Counted from the first letter of the stretch, positions 25,570-34,388 are shown. The stretch is 64,000 nt of DNA from an uncultured Collinsella sp. (GCA_900540985.1 UQIC01000001.1:62001-126000); one strand, 5' to 3'. Notes: generated by a model from the sequence alone, not told the origin. Translations and numbers: made by a program.

Positions 25570-26601
25570 GTGAAGTGTCCCAAATGTAACGCAGAGATAG
25601 AAGAGGGGACAGTTTACTGCCCCTTTTGTGCTGCGAAAGTATCTTCTGACGTGGGTCGGTCGACCACAGAGAATGAGCGGACGCCATTCGATGTCAAGGA
25701 TAATGCGAAGGGGAGGGCAGCGGCGGAGGATTCTGGCAACGAACTAGGTAAAAGAGTAATTGGGTTAATTGGCGGATTCGATTCAAATAAAATCGTGATA
25801 ATTGGCCTGGTGGCCATCATCATTATTGGCGGCTTTTATGTTTGGAATCGATTCGGGAGTGGGCACTCATCACCAGAAATCACTCAAACCTATCAGCATA
25901 CGATGTATAAATCGGACGCCGATGAGTTTGAGTCGGAAAACTCAGATGAAAAGGACGAGGCCGACGATGAGGACGCAACTGAATTAATAGTGGTATCAAA
26001 TAACTCCGCCGGGTTTCCAGAGATGGTGGTGAATGTCAAGGTGAACGGCTCTTCGACAGAGGCGTTGTCGAAGCCGGAGAATTGGTCCCTGAAAGAAACG
26101 GGCACGAACGGTGAGCAGGCTTCGACTAACCCCCGGAGTGTTGTAGTTGGTTCGGACGGAGTTTGCAAGCTCGCATATCGGTCGACGCTCGGTAGCGATT
26201 CGGGTGATAGCCGTACGGTTGTCGTGTCATATATTGATGATCAATCACATAAGGTTATGGATAGCTTTTCCTATTACTGCGATGCGAAGAGTTCGACGGT
26301 AGACGGTTACTTACTTTCTGAAAGCGACTCACGGCGTTATACCGAGGCGGAGATTGAAAATATGGGCATGAGCTCATGGGAACTATGCTTAGCAAGAAAC
26401 GAAATATACGCACGCCATGGTCGCAAGTTCAAGGACGAGAAGATCCAAGAGTATTTCGACAATAAGGATTGGTATGAAGGCATATACTCGCCTGAGGAAT
26501 TTGATGCGATGACATCACCGCTTAATGATATCGAAAGGGCAAATGCCGAAACGATCCAGTCTTACGAACGTGCTATCGGATCTGAGTTTTTAAATCCATA
26601 A
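25570..26601 (+). CDS. Zinc-ribbon membrane protein with C-terminal YARHG domain, 343 aa
   Basis: GTG 25570 (GGGGAG upstream) begins MKCPKCNAEIEEGTVYCPFC, a zinc ribbon on the cytoplasmic side. A single membrane helix (NKIVIIGLVAIIIIGGFYVW) follows at about residues 76-96, then an acidic linker, a beta-rich domain, and a YARHG domain at about 275-325 (LARNEIYARHGRKFKDEKIQ). YARHG is an extracytoplasmic domain found with peptidoglycan-related proteins. It closes the operon 23 bases after the amidase. Confidence 0.82.
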   Translation: MKCPKCNAEIEEGTVYCPFCAAKVSSDVGRSTTENERTPFDVKDNAKGRAAAEDSGNELGKRVIGLIGGFDSNKIVIIGLVAIIIIGGFYVWNRFGSGHSSPEITQTYQHTMYKSDADEFESENSDEKDEADDEDATELIVVSNNSAGFPEMVVNVKVNGSSTEALSKPENWSLKETGTNGEQASTNPRSVVVGSDGVCKLAYRSTLGSDSGDSRTVVVSYIDDQSHKVMDSFSYYCDAKSSTVDGYLLSESDSRRYTEAEIENMGMSSWELCLARNEIYARHGRKFKDEKIQEYFDNKDWYEGIYSPEEFDAMTSPLNDIERANAETIQSYERAIGSEFLNP

Positions 26602-26635
26602 CAAAACTTGTGGCAAAGACTAGGCAAATGAAGAA

Positions 26636-26668
26636 AACGGGTGCGAGTCTGTGCGACCCGCACCCGTT
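26636..26668 (-). terminator. Terminator for thioredoxin gene, possibly bidirectional
   Basis: AACGGGTGCG (26636-26645) pairs with CGCACCCGTT (26659-26668). On the minus strand the stem is followed by TTTTCTTC. It lies between the convergent YARHG and thioredoxin genes; 26669-26789 holds nothing else recognisable. Confidence 0.65.
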
Positions 26669-26789
26669 CACTGGGGGCTGTTTGTGACTACCATACTATC
26701 CGTGGTTGCACTCGGTGCATCCAGAAGTCCGGCGAGCGGTGCAAAAGCGCTCATGGACGGCAGGCAGACGGCACCATGTAACAAGCGTA

Positions 26790-27110
26790 TTACAGATGCT
26801 TCTCCAGCAGCGCCTGCAGCCTCGCCTTGGGCAGAGCGCCAACCGAGCGGTCAATCTCCTCGCCGTTCTTAAACACAACCAGCGTGGGGATGCTCATGAC
26901 GCCATACTTCATGGCCAGGTCCTGGTTGTCGTCGACGTTGCATTTGGCAACGGCAAGCTTGCCCGCCAGCTCATCGGCAACCTCATCAACGATGGGCGAG
27001 AGGGATCGACAGGGCCCGCACCACGGTGCCCAAAAATCGACCAGCACGGGCAGGCTGTCGTTAACGATGGAATCGAAGTTCTCGGGGGTAATCTGATTAA
27101 TGTCAGCCAT
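26790..27110 (-). CDS. trxA: Thioredoxin, 106 aa
   Basis: Protein disulfide reductase with the WCGPC active site in VDFWAPWCGPCRSLSPIVDE and the cis-proline motif SIPTLVVFKNG. ATG 27110 follows GGAGGTCACC; the longer frame to 27194 lacks a start signal. Standard length. It is divergent from the gene at 27247 and not linked to a reductase gene here. Confidence 0.93.
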   Translation of the reverse strand: MADINQITPENFDSIVNDSLPVLVDFWAPWCGPCRSLSPIVDEVADELAGKLAVAKCNVDDNQDLAMKYGVMSIPTLVVFKNGEEIDRSVGALPKARLQALLEKHL

Positions 27111-27170
27111 GGTGACCTCCATAATGCGACGCGGCTCGGCCGCGTAAAACTCAGTACGACCGTGCTTATA

Positions 27171-27217
27171 CCCAGCCGCCCGCAAAGCAACCACTCGCGG
27201 GCGGCTCTTTTATATAA
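27171..27217 (+). promoter_or_regulatory. Hairpin and -10 box ahead of the 191-aa protein gene
   Basis: GCCGCCCGC and GCGGGCGGC form a stem near 27174-27206 followed by TCTTTTATATAATGG, so a T-run and a TATAAT (27212-27217) lie immediately before the start region of the downstream gene. It could end a short upstream transcript and host a promoter. Confidence 0.4.
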
Positions 27218-27246
27218 TGGTGGGCACGCAAACGATTGGAGAGCGC

Positions 27247-27822
27247 ATGTCCACGTCACAAAGCCAGAAAAAAGAAGCCATCGCCCAGGCGGCCGAGCAG
27301 GAGCTCACATCGCTTGCGGTCCGTGGCGTGCGTATCGCGGGCAACGCGTGCTCGCCGATCGTGCTGGTCAAAGGCGATTTGGACGAGGCCGAGCGTTCGG
27401 GTGGCGAGCTTGCCGCCGGCCCGGATGGCGCGGCGTTGCGCAAGGCGCTTGGGGCCATCGGCTACGCGCCCGAGGATTTTTGCGTGCTGGCAAGCGTCGC
27501 CGGCGTGGGTGACGGAGCGGTCGCGGTGGGCGAGACTCTGCCGTGCGAGCTGTTCCGTGAGGCGCTTGAGGCTTTGGACCCCGAGGCGGTGCTACTGCTC
27601 GACAACAACGCGGCTGACGCCATGCGCGAGACCTACGCCGATATGCTCGTGGCGATCGATGACTTCGACACCGCCATGCTCAAGCCCGGCTTGGTCGCCC
27701 ATGTGCAGGGTCGCCGCGTGCTCGCGCTCGACGGTTTTGAGGCGGCGCTCACTGACAAAGCCGCCAAGCAGCGCATGTGGGCATACATCAAGCAGCTGAC
27801 CCCGGCGGCCGCTCCGCTGTAG
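27247..27822 (+). CDS. Conserved hypothetical protein, 191 aa
   Basis: Not recognised. ATG 27247 follows GGAGAGCGC. The protein is soluble, Ala-rich and slightly acidic, with segments CSPIVLVKGDLDEAERSGGE, DPEAVLLLDNNAADAMRETY and QGRRVLALDGFEAALTDKAA. A Rossmann-like alternation of strands and helices is plausible. It ends 19 bases before the convergent histidine kinase gene; no operon partner is evident. Confidence 0.7.
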   Translation: MSTSQSQKKEAIAQAAEQELTSLAVRGVRIAGNACSPIVLVKGDLDEAERSGGELAAGPDGAALRKALGAIGYAPEDFCVLASVAGVGDGAVAVGETLPCELFREALEALDPEAVLLLDNNAADAMRETYADMLVAIDDFDTAMLKPGLVAHVQGRRVLALDGFEAALTDKAAKQRMWAYIKQLTPAAAPL

Positions 27823-27840
27823 CGAGGCTGGCGGCAGCCC

Positions 27841-29118
27841 CTACATCACGGCGCGCAGCTCAAACCGATCGCCGTTAATGCGGAACTGGCAGTTGCCGTT
27901 CATGCGCTCCACGGCAAGTTTGATGCTCCTGGTGCCAAAGCCGTGGCCCGCATGCCGGGTCACGGGCATGCCGTCGACCATGCGCGGCGCGCGGTCAAAC
28001 GTGTTGGAAACTAACAGCAGCAGCTGGCCGTCCTCTAATCGCAGATCAAAGTCGACGAATCGCTTTCCTTGGGGTGCGGCGCTTGCGGCGGTGATAGCGT
28101 TTTCCAAGGCATTTGAGAGCACGCTAAACAGGTCGGCGTCACCTACATGGATGGTTTCGGGCACGGCGGCGCGCAGGTTGGCGGTAATGCCGTTTCTATT
28201 GATATCCGAGTTAAATGACGAAAGCGCGATGTTTACGGTCTCGTTGTCGCAGAAGCGGCGTACGGCGGTGCGGTCGCCGGCTTCGCAGAGTTCGTCGATG
28301 CGATCGAGCGCCTCGTCGGTGTGGCCCTCCTCAATTAAAGCGGCCAGGCCGCGTAGGAAGTGGCGCATGTCGTGGCGCAGAATCGACAGCTCGCGCCCAG
28401 ATTGACGCCAAGCCTCGAGCTCTTTGATGGCGGCGCTGTCGCGGGTTTCGAGCATCCAGCGCTCTCGCTCGGCGGTTTCCTTTTCTTCGTATTCGCGCAG
28501 GTAAACGGCAAGAAACATAAGGTAGAAGGCACAGAGCGCAAATGCCAAAAACTCAACCGTCACCACCGAGCCCGAGTGGAACAGCGTGGTGTAGACGTTG
28601 GTGGCATAGTCAAAGACGTAATAGACGAGCGGCAGGATTAAAAGGATGCCCAGCTCGGTGGTGCTTTTAATCGCCAAGCGTGGACCGATGTCGCCGGCCC
28701 AATGCAACAGGACGGCAAAGACGGCGAGTGTGGTCGCGATGCGCGCCAGGTAGTACGCGATCTGAGAATCGGTTGCGGCAAATGCGGCGATGCCCATCCA
28801 ATTGCTGAACTGGCAGCTCAGATAGGCACTCGTAATGCCGAGCACGGCAAGCAGCGGGCTCAGGCGGTAGCGCGCGCACAAATAGATGACGAGCGGCAGA
28901 TGCACGACGAGCGGATATACCTGGCGGGCGAAAAGCTCGCCGCCGACGGCATTGGCGAGGCCAAATGCGCATCCGGTTACGGCACCGACCAGCACCAGTT
29001 CAAGCACATGACGCCGGTTGATCTCGACACCGCACAGCGCCGCCGAGGCAAAGACGCCAAAGAGCAGCGTCGTGGCGTGGTGGATTGCCCAAAGGACCAT
29101 TTCGACCGTTGCGGGCAT
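27841..29118 (-). CDS. Sensor histidine kinase, GHKL/AgrC-like, 425 aa
   Basis: About six N-terminal membrane helices (residues about 5-205, for example LLFGVFASAALCGVEI and LGILLILPLVYYVFDYA) lead to a coiled segment, the phospho-acceptor region LSILRHDMRHFLRGLAAL, and a GHKL ATPase ending GHGFGTRSIKLAVERMNGNC. This layout is that of AgrC/ComD peptide sensors. ATG 29118 overlaps the TAA of the response regulator gene. No autoinducer peptide gene was found beside it. Confidence 0.85.
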   Translation of the reverse strand: MPATVEMVLWAIHHATTLLFGVFASAALCGVEINRRHVLELVLVGAVTGCAFGLANAVGGELFARQVYPLVVHLPLVIYLCARYRLSPLLAVLGITSAYLSCQFSNWMGIAAFAATDSQIAYYLARIATTLAVFAVLLHWAGDIGPRLAIKSTTELGILLILPLVYYVFDYATNVYTTLFHSGSVVTVEFLAFALCAFYLMFLAVYLREYEEKETAERERWMLETRDSAAIKELEAWRQSGRELSILRHDMRHFLRGLAALIEEGHTDEALDRIDELCEAGDRTAVRRFCDNETVNIALSSFNSDINRNGITANLRAAVPETIHVGDADLFSVLSNALENAITAASAAPQGKRFVDFDLRLEDGQLLLLVSNTFDRAPRMVDGMPVTRHAGHGFGTRSIKLAVERMNGNCQFRINGDRFELRAVM

Positions 29119-29840
29119 TAGCGCCTCCCGCCCTCGAAACGCACCGCAAAGTAGGCGTCTTGGAACCCCTGCTTGCTGCTGCGCGACAGTGGAATGCACG
29201 CGCCGGAGCGCATGACGATGTCCGTGCGATCGAAGTGGTCGATGTTGCGCAAGTTGACCTGGTAACTACGGTGGCATTTAAAGAAGGTGGCATTTTGCGC
29301 CAAACGGTCCTCGACGCTGCGGAACGACTCGAGTGCCTCGATGTCGCGTCCGTCGCGCAGGTGGAAGACCACGTGCTTGTTGCGCGCCTCGGCATATTCG
29401 ATGTCAGACAGGCGCAGGGCGTGGTAGCCAAAGGAAGTTTTGATTACGAGCTCGTCGGTTGCCGCCGGGCGCATGCTCGAAAGCTCGTTAAGTAACTGCG
29501 CCAGGCGTTCGTAAGTCACGGGCTTGAGCAGATAGTCGAAAGCACGGACCTCGTAGGACTCCAGTGCGAACTCGGGCGACGAGGTGAGGAACACCAGGCG
29601 CACGGCGGTATCGGCCTGGCGCAATTCGCGCGCGGTGTCCATGCCGTTGACGAGCGGCATGATCATGTCGAGCAGAATGATGTCGGCGCGCGATGCGGCA
29701 TGGCGGGCCAGCAGGTCCTCGCCGCGCGTGACGAGCGCAACATCGACCGCCGTGCCCGTCTCGGTCGACCAACGGTCGATCATCCGGTGCAGTCTATCTA
29801 GAAAAGCGACATCATCGTCGCAGGCAATAATCTTGAGCAT
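29118..29840 (-). CDS. LytTR-family response regulator, 240 aa
   Basis: Receiver domain with acidic pocket DDD at residues 8-10 and phospho-acceptor Asp in IILLDMIMPLVNGMD (about residue 58), then a LytTR DNA-binding domain (FGYHALRLSDIEYAEARNKH ... KCHRSYQVNLRNIDHFDRTD). Partner of the kinase that follows with overlapping stop and start codons. Targets usually carry paired direct repeats; none was identified with confidence here. Confidence 0.9.
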   Translation of the reverse strand: MLKIIACDDDVAFLDRLHRMIDRWSTETGTAVDVALVTRGEDLLARHAASRADIILLDMIMPLVNGMDTARELRQADTAVRLVFLTSSPEFALESYEVRAFDYLLKPVTYERLAQLLNELSSMRPAATDELVIKTSFGYHALRLSDIEYAEARNKHVVFHLRDGRDIEALESFRSVEDRLAQNATFFKCHRSYQVNLRNIDHFDRTDIVMRSGACIPLSRSSKQGFQDAYFAVRFEGGRR

Positions 29841-30047
29841 TCGGCCCCCTTAAGTAGTTCGATTTTGCCACATCGGGTACGCGCCGCTTGCGGGGGTGCG
29901 GACCGTTTGCGCCCCACGGCGTGCAACTCGCGCCAAGCGGTATTGCGGTGGCGAAAGATGCCTCCTGCGCCATCGAGAGCTCAGCTATCCTCAGCTTGCC
30001 AGTTCGAAAATGGACCTGCCACATGATTGAATCTTTATTTCAACTTT

Positions 30048-30091
30048 ACACCTAGGTTTACAGCTGTCTTGTCAGCTGTAAACCTAGGTGT
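30048..30091. promoter_or_regulatory. Perfect 19-bp-arm palindrome, candidate NiaR operator
   Basis: ACACCTAGGTTTACAGCTG (30048-30066) pairs without mismatch with 30073-30091 across a 6-base spacer TCTTGT. It sits 41 bases before the nadA start. Since niaR is the last gene of this operon, the palindrome is the natural operator for feedback by nicotinate. This is inference; a NiaR consensus was not computed. Confidence 0.7.
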
Positions 30092-30132
30092 CATACTAAA
30101 GCCCCAAGATTCGCCAAAAGAGAGGGGCCTTG

Positions 30133-31158
30133 ATGGCACAGAGCGCGAACATGGATGCGTCGGAGCTTGCACGCGATATCGCGGCCGGCCTAGCATCGGC
30201 AACGACGGCAACGGAGCGCGCGGCACTGGTGCCCGCAGAGCTCGTCGAGGCCATTCAGCAACTAAAAACCCAACGTGACGCGGTGATCCTGGCGCACTAT
30301 TACGTGGCGCCCGAGGTGCAGGCTGTGGCTGATTACGTCGGCGATAGCTTCTACCTGGCCAAGCTCGCCAAGAGCCTGCCACAGCGGACCATCGTGCTGT
30401 GCGGCGTGGAGTTTATGGGCGAGAGCGCCAAGCTGCTCAATCCCACTAAGACCGTGCTGCTGCCCGAGCCGGGCGCGGACTGTCCCATGGCTCACATGGT
30501 CAAGCGCGAGACGGTCGACGCGGCGCGCGCCGAGTACGGCGACGACCTGGCCGTGGTGTGCTACGTCAACTCCACGGTCGAGATCAAGAGCTGGAGCGAC
30601 GTGTGCGTCACCAGCTCCAACGCCGTCAAGATCGTGTCCGAGCTGCCGCAGCAGCATATCCTGTTCATTCCCGACCAAAACCTGGGCCGCTTCGTAGCCG
30701 AGCAGGTGCCGCAAAAGCACGTCATCCTCAACAACGGCTACTGCCCGCGCCATCACATCATCACCGTCGAGCAGATCGTCGACGCGACGGAGGCCCACCC
30801 CGACGCGCTCGTGCTGGCGCACCCCGAGTGCAAGGCCGACGTCCTGGCCGAGGCCGACTACATCGGCTCCACCGCCGGCATCATCAAGTATGCCGAGGAG
30901 TCGGACGCCAGCGAATTCATCATCGTGACGGTCCGCGGCGTGCTCTACGAGCTCGAGCGCCGCTGCCAGGGCACCGGCAAGAAGTTCTACTTCCCCGCGG
31001 TGCAGCCCACCTGCGTCAACATGGATCTCATCACGCTCGAAAAGCTCGTGCGCTGCCTGGAGACGGGCGAGGGCGAGGTGCAGATCGGCGTGTCGGACGA
31101 GGCTGCCGACCAGGCCAAACTTACGCTCGACCGTATGCTCGAGTACGCAGCACGCTAA
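30133..31158 (+). CDS. nadA: Quinolinate synthase, 341 aa
   Basis: Condenses iminoaspartate with dihydroxyacetone phosphate to quinolinate; a 4Fe-4S enzyme of de novo NAD synthesis. Typical segments are AVILAHYYVAPEVQAVADYV, FMGESAKLLNPTKTVLLPEP, VCYVNSTVEIKSWSDVCVTS and LAHPECKADV. Conserved cysteines for the cluster are present in VVLCG-, HPEC- and PTC-type positions. ATG 30133 has GAGGGG upstream. First gene of nadABC-niaR. Confidence 0.95.
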   Translation: MAQSANMDASELARDIAAGLASATTATERAALVPAELVEAIQQLKTQRDAVILAHYYVAPEVQAVADYVGDSFYLAKLAKSLPQRTIVLCGVEFMGESAKLLNPTKTVLLPEPGADCPMAHMVKRETVDAARAEYGDDLAVVCYVNSTVEIKSWSDVCVTSSNAVKIVSELPQQHILFIPDQNLGRFVAEQVPQKHVILNNGYCPRHHIITVEQIVDATEAHPDALVLAHPECKADVLAEADYIGSTAGIIKYAEESDASEFIIVTVRGVLYELERRCQGTGKKFYFPAVQPTCVNMDLITLEKLVRCLETGEGEVQIGVSDEAADQAKLTLDRMLEYAAR

Positions 31159-31215
31159 GCCAGATGTGACATGAGGGACCATCCCTTATGCCATATTACA
31201 AGGGAGAGGATTCCT

Positions 31216-32592
31216 GTGGAAACCAAGCAATACCCCGATATGGAGTGCGACGTCGTCATTGCCGGCTGCGGCGTGGCGGGCCTGTACGCAGCTCTCAACC
31301 TGCCGACGAGCACGCGCGTGATCATGCTTTCCAAGGGTGCTGTCGACGAGTGCGATTCGATGCTCGCGCAGGGCGGCATCTGCGTACTGCCCGAGGGCTC
31401 GGACTACGATGCCTTCTTTGAGGACACCATGCACGCCGGCCACTACGAGAACCGCCGCGAGAGCGTCGACATCATGATTCGCTCGAGTCGCTCGGTCATC
31501 AACGACCTGCTGGCCATGGGCGTGGATTTTGAGCGCAGGGCTGACGGCAGCCTCGACTTTACCCGCGAGGGCGCGCACAGCCGCCCACGCATTGCCTTCC
31601 ATGCCGATATTACGGGCAAGGAGATCACGACCAAGCTGCTCCAGGCCGTTCGCAAGCTGGACAACGTGCAGATTTTGGAGCACGTGGCCATGACCGACAT
31701 CCTGACGGGCGAGCGTGATGGCGTTACGGTGTGCACCGGCGTCGTTGCCGCTCCCGTGGACGAGGACAACTCGGTTCGTCCCGCCGACGAGCTGGCAAAC
31801 GCCGCCGAGGGCGTGCATGCCGGCGAGCCGTTTAAGATCCATGCCCGCCACACGCTGTGGGCAACGGGCGGCATCGGCGGCGTATACGACCATTCGACCA
31901 ACTACCCGCAGCTCACGGGCGATGCCTGCTACATTGCTCAGGAGCATGGCATTAAGATGGAGCACCTGGACTACGTGCAGATTCACCCCACGGGGCTGTT
32001 CTCGCCGCAGCCGGGCCGCACCTTCCTGATCAGCGAGAGCTGCCGCGGCGAGGGCGCGATTTTGCTTAACGCCGCCGGCGAGCGCTTTACCGATGAGCTC
32101 CAGCCGCGCGATGTGGTCGCCGCCGCTATTCGCGAGCAGATGAAGCAGGACGGCACCGAGCACGAGTGGCTGAGCTTTGCCCCCGTCGAGCGCGACGTGG
32201 TGACCGGGCACTTTGCCAACATTCGCGCGCGCTGCCTGGAGGACGGCCGCGACATCTTGGACGAGCCCATTCCCGTTACGCCCACGCAGCACTACTTTAT
32301 GGGCGGCGTATGGGTCGACAAGGACGGCCGCACCTCGATGCCCGAGCTCTACGCAGCTGGTGAGACGGCCTGCAACGGCGTGCACGGCAAGAATCGCCTG
32401 GCTTCCAACAGCCTGCTCGAGGCGCTGGTCTGGGGTCGTCGCGCCGCGTGGTACATGCGCACCGGCGAGTCGCTCGCAGTGGAGCAGGCGGGCGATCCCG
32501 CGCTCGATGGCCGTCATCGCGCCCTGGGCGCCGACCCTCTGGCAATCGATGATTTGGCCCGTGCCGCCGGCACGCAGGCCGTGGAGGAGTAG
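31216..32592 (+). CDS. nadB: L-aspartate oxidase, 458 aa
   Basis: Flavoprotein oxidising L-aspartate to iminoaspartate for NadA. FAD-binding GCGVAGLYAAL at about residues 15-25 and substrate-binding features of the succinate dehydrogenase/NadB family (ATGGIGGVYDHSTNYPQLTG; HGKNRLASNSLLEALVWGRR) are clear. GTG 31216 follows AGGGAGAGGA; the ATG at 31171 lacks a site. Shorter than E. coli NadB (about 540 aa) at the C-terminus, as in many Actinobacteria and Firmicutes. Confidence 0.93.
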   Translation: METKQYPDMECDVVIAGCGVAGLYAALNLPTSTRVIMLSKGAVDECDSMLAQGGICVLPEGSDYDAFFEDTMHAGHYENRRESVDIMIRSSRSVINDLLAMGVDFERRADGSLDFTREGAHSRPRIAFHADITGKEITTKLLQAVRKLDNVQILEHVAMTDILTGERDGVTVCTGVVAAPVDEDNSVRPADELANAAEGVHAGEPFKIHARHTLWATGGIGGVYDHSTNYPQLTGDACYIAQEHGIKMEHLDYVQIHPTGLFSPQPGRTFLISESCRGEGAILLNAAGERFTDELQPRDVVAAAIREQMKQDGTEHEWLSFAPVERDVVTGHFANIRARCLEDGRDILDEPIPVTPTQHYFMGGVWVDKDGRTSMPELYAAGETACNGVHGKNRLASNSLLEALVWGRRAAWYMRTGESLAVEQAGDPALDGRHRALGADPLAIDDLARAAGTQAVEE

Positions 32593-32595
32593 ACC

Positions 32596-33456
32596 ATGAA
32601 TCCCATTACCATGAAGCTCGTCGTCGATGATCTGATTCTGCAGGCCCTGCGCGAGGACATCACGTTTGAGGACGTGAGCACGGCGAGCGTGTGCCCCACG
32701 GCGCGTCCCGCCACGGTGGAGCTTATCGCCAAGGCCGACGGCATCATCGCCGGCTTGGATGTGTTTGCCCGCACCTTTGAGCTGCTGGATTCGCAGAGCT
32801 CGGTGCTGTTTGATGTCTCGGATGGCGACGAGGTGCATGCCGGCGATCACGTGGGCCAGGTGCGCGGCGACGCGCGCGTGTTGCTTTCGGGCGAGCGCGT
32901 GGCGCTCAACTACCTGCAGCGCATGAGCGGCATCGCTACCTATACACACAGCATGGCCGCGGCGCTCGAGGGAACCAAGACCGTGCTCGTCGACACGCGC
33001 AAGACCACGCCGGGCATGCGCGTGTTTGAGAAGGCGGCGGTTGAGATTGGCGGCGGCAGCAACCACCGCTACAACCTGTCGACGGCCGTCATGCTCAAGG
33101 ACAACCACATCGATGCCGCCGGTGGCGTGACGCGTGCGATTGAGATGGCGCGCGCCCATGCATCGTTTACCACGACGGTCGAGATCGAGTGCGAGAACCT
33201 GGACATGGTGCGCGAGGCCATGGAGGCCGGCGCCGACATCATCATGTTCGACAACATGACCCACGACGATATGGCTGCCGCGATTGAACTTATCGCCGGC
33301 CGTGCCAAGACCGAGTGTTCGGGCAACGTGGATGCCAGCAATATCCGCGCGCTTGCCGACCTGGGCGTTGACTTTATTAGCTCGGGCGCCCTGACGCACT
33401 CCGCGCCGATCCTCGACCTCTCGCTTAAGCACCTGCGTCTGCTGGACGGTAAATAA
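32596..33456 (+). CDS. nadC: Nicotinate-nucleotide pyrophosphorylase (carboxylating), 286 aa
   Basis: Converts quinolinate and PRPP to nicotinate mononucleotide. Family signatures include LALREDITFEDVST-like N-terminus, ALNYLQRMSGIATYT, DTRKTTPGMR (substrate binding) and GGGSNHRYNL, then IEIECENLDMVREAMEAGAD. It starts 3 bases after nadB and its TAA overlaps the niaR ATG. Confidence 0.95.
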   Translation: MNPITMKLVVDDLILQALREDITFEDVSTASVCPTARPATVELIAKADGIIAGLDVFARTFELLDSQSSVLFDVSDGDEVHAGDHVGQVRGDARVLLSGERVALNYLQRMSGIATYTHSMAAALEGTKTVLVDTRKTTPGMRVFEKAAVEIGGGSNHRYNLSTAVMLKDNHIDAAGGVTRAIEMARAHASFTTTVEIECENLDMVREAMEAGADIIMFDNMTHDDMAAAIELIAGRAKTECSGNVDASNIRALADLGVDFISSGALTHSAPILDLSLKHLRLLDGK

Positions 33457-34001
33457 TGAACGCCCGCGAGCGTCGCCGTGCCATCATGGCCGTGCTCGAG
33501 GGGGCCAAGGGGCCCGTATCGGGCAGCGCGCTTGCCCGCGAGGTGGGTGTGAGCCGCCAGATCGTGGTGCAGGACATCGCCCTGCTGCGCGCCGATGGGC
33601 ACGATATCGTGGCGACCAACCGCGGCTACGTGCTGCAGGAGGCCCCCAGCAGCCCTGCCGTGCCTACGCGCTTGGTCAAGGTTCGCCACAGCGTGGAGCA
33701 GGCGGGCGACGAGCTTACGAGTATCGTCGATGCGGGTGGCGCCGTGCTCAACGTGATCGTCAACCATCGTGTGTACGGCAAGATCACGGCCGACCTGGAC
33801 ATCCGCAACCGCCGCGATGTCGAGCGCTATCTGCGCGATATCGAGAGCGGCAAGAGCTTTCCGCTGCTTACGGTGACGAGTGGCTATCACTTCCATCGCA
33901 TTGCGGCGGAGGACGAACAGACCCTCGACGAGATCGAGGCGATGCTCAAGGAAAAAGGCTACCTAGCAGACCTGATGCCCTACGAAGACGATTTGTCCTA
34001 G
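33456..34001 (+). CDS. niaR: NiaR-family transcriptional regulator (HTH_11 + 3H domain), 181 aa
   Basis: N-terminal winged helix (RAIMAVLEGAKGPVSGSALA, VSRQIVVQDIALLRADGHDI) and a C-terminal 3H domain named for three conserved histidines (VRHSVEQ, VNHRVYGK, SGYHFHRI). 3H-domain regulators sense nicotinate and repress NAD synthesis genes. Its place at the end of nadABC and the long palindrome before nadA make an autoregulated circuit likely. Confidence 0.9.
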   Translation: MNARERRRAIMAVLEGAKGPVSGSALAREVGVSRQIVVQDIALLRADGHDIVATNRGYVLQEAPSSPAVPTRLVKVRHSVEQAGDELTSIVDAGGAVLNVIVNHRVYGKITADLDIRNRRDVERYLRDIESGKSFPLLTVTSGYHFHRIAAEDEQTLDEIEAMLKEKGYLADLMPYEDDLS

Positions 34002-34018
34002 TCGACGCCGCATCTATA

Positions 34019-34085
34019 AGTTGCGGTGAAATAGTTCCTAAAATCGGCATCTAAGCCATAAAACAGGAACTATTCCACCGCAACT
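34019..34085. repeat. Dispersed hairpin repeat (AGTTGCGGTGAAATAG type), copy 1
   Basis: A 21-base arm at 34019-34039 pairs with 34065-34085, one mismatch. A second copy with the same arm sequence is at 58832-58898. Both lie just downstream of a stop codon. Confidence 0.75.
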
Positions 34086-34123
34086 GCCAAGGGTCCCGCT
34101 CCAAATTAGCTGCCCACGAATGC

Positions 34124-34163
34124 AAAAGGAGGTCTCCGCGGCGATGCGGAGGCCTCCTTTTTT
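34124..34163. terminator. Bidirectional terminator between niaR and ferredoxin gene
   Basis: AAAAGGAGGTCTCCGC pairs with GCGGAGGCCTCCTTTT (one wobble) with A-run before and T-run after, so it can stop transcripts from both convergent genes. Confidence 0.85.
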
Positions 34164-34202
34164 GTGCACGGTGTACTTTTGAGTGTGCAAGTGGGGGAGT
34201 TG

Positions 34203-34388
34203 TTACTCCTCGACGATCTCGGTGATCGCGCCGGCGGGGCAAGCGTCCTGGCAAGCGCCACAGGCGACGCAGGAGTCCTCGTCAGCGACGGTAGCGACGT
34301 CCTGGAGCTCCAGAACGCCAGCGGGGCAGGAGTCGACGCAAACGCCACAAGCGATGCACTCGTCGGCATCAATTACGGGATGAGCCAT
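34203..34388 (-). CDS. 2[4Fe-4S] ferredoxin, 61 aa
   Basis: Two classic clusters of CxxCxxCxxxCP: CIACGVCVDSCP at about residues 11-22 and CVACGACQDACP at about 41-52. ATG 34388 follows GAGAGGAAACTACC; an upstream in-frame extension to 34454 is unsupported. A clostridial-type electron carrier; possible partners are the hydrogenase or the FeS flavoprotein at 51923, but there is no linkage here. Confidence 0.93.
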   Translation of the reverse strand: MAHPVIDADECIACGVCVDSCPAGVLELQDVATVADEDSCVACGACQDACPAGAITEIVEE

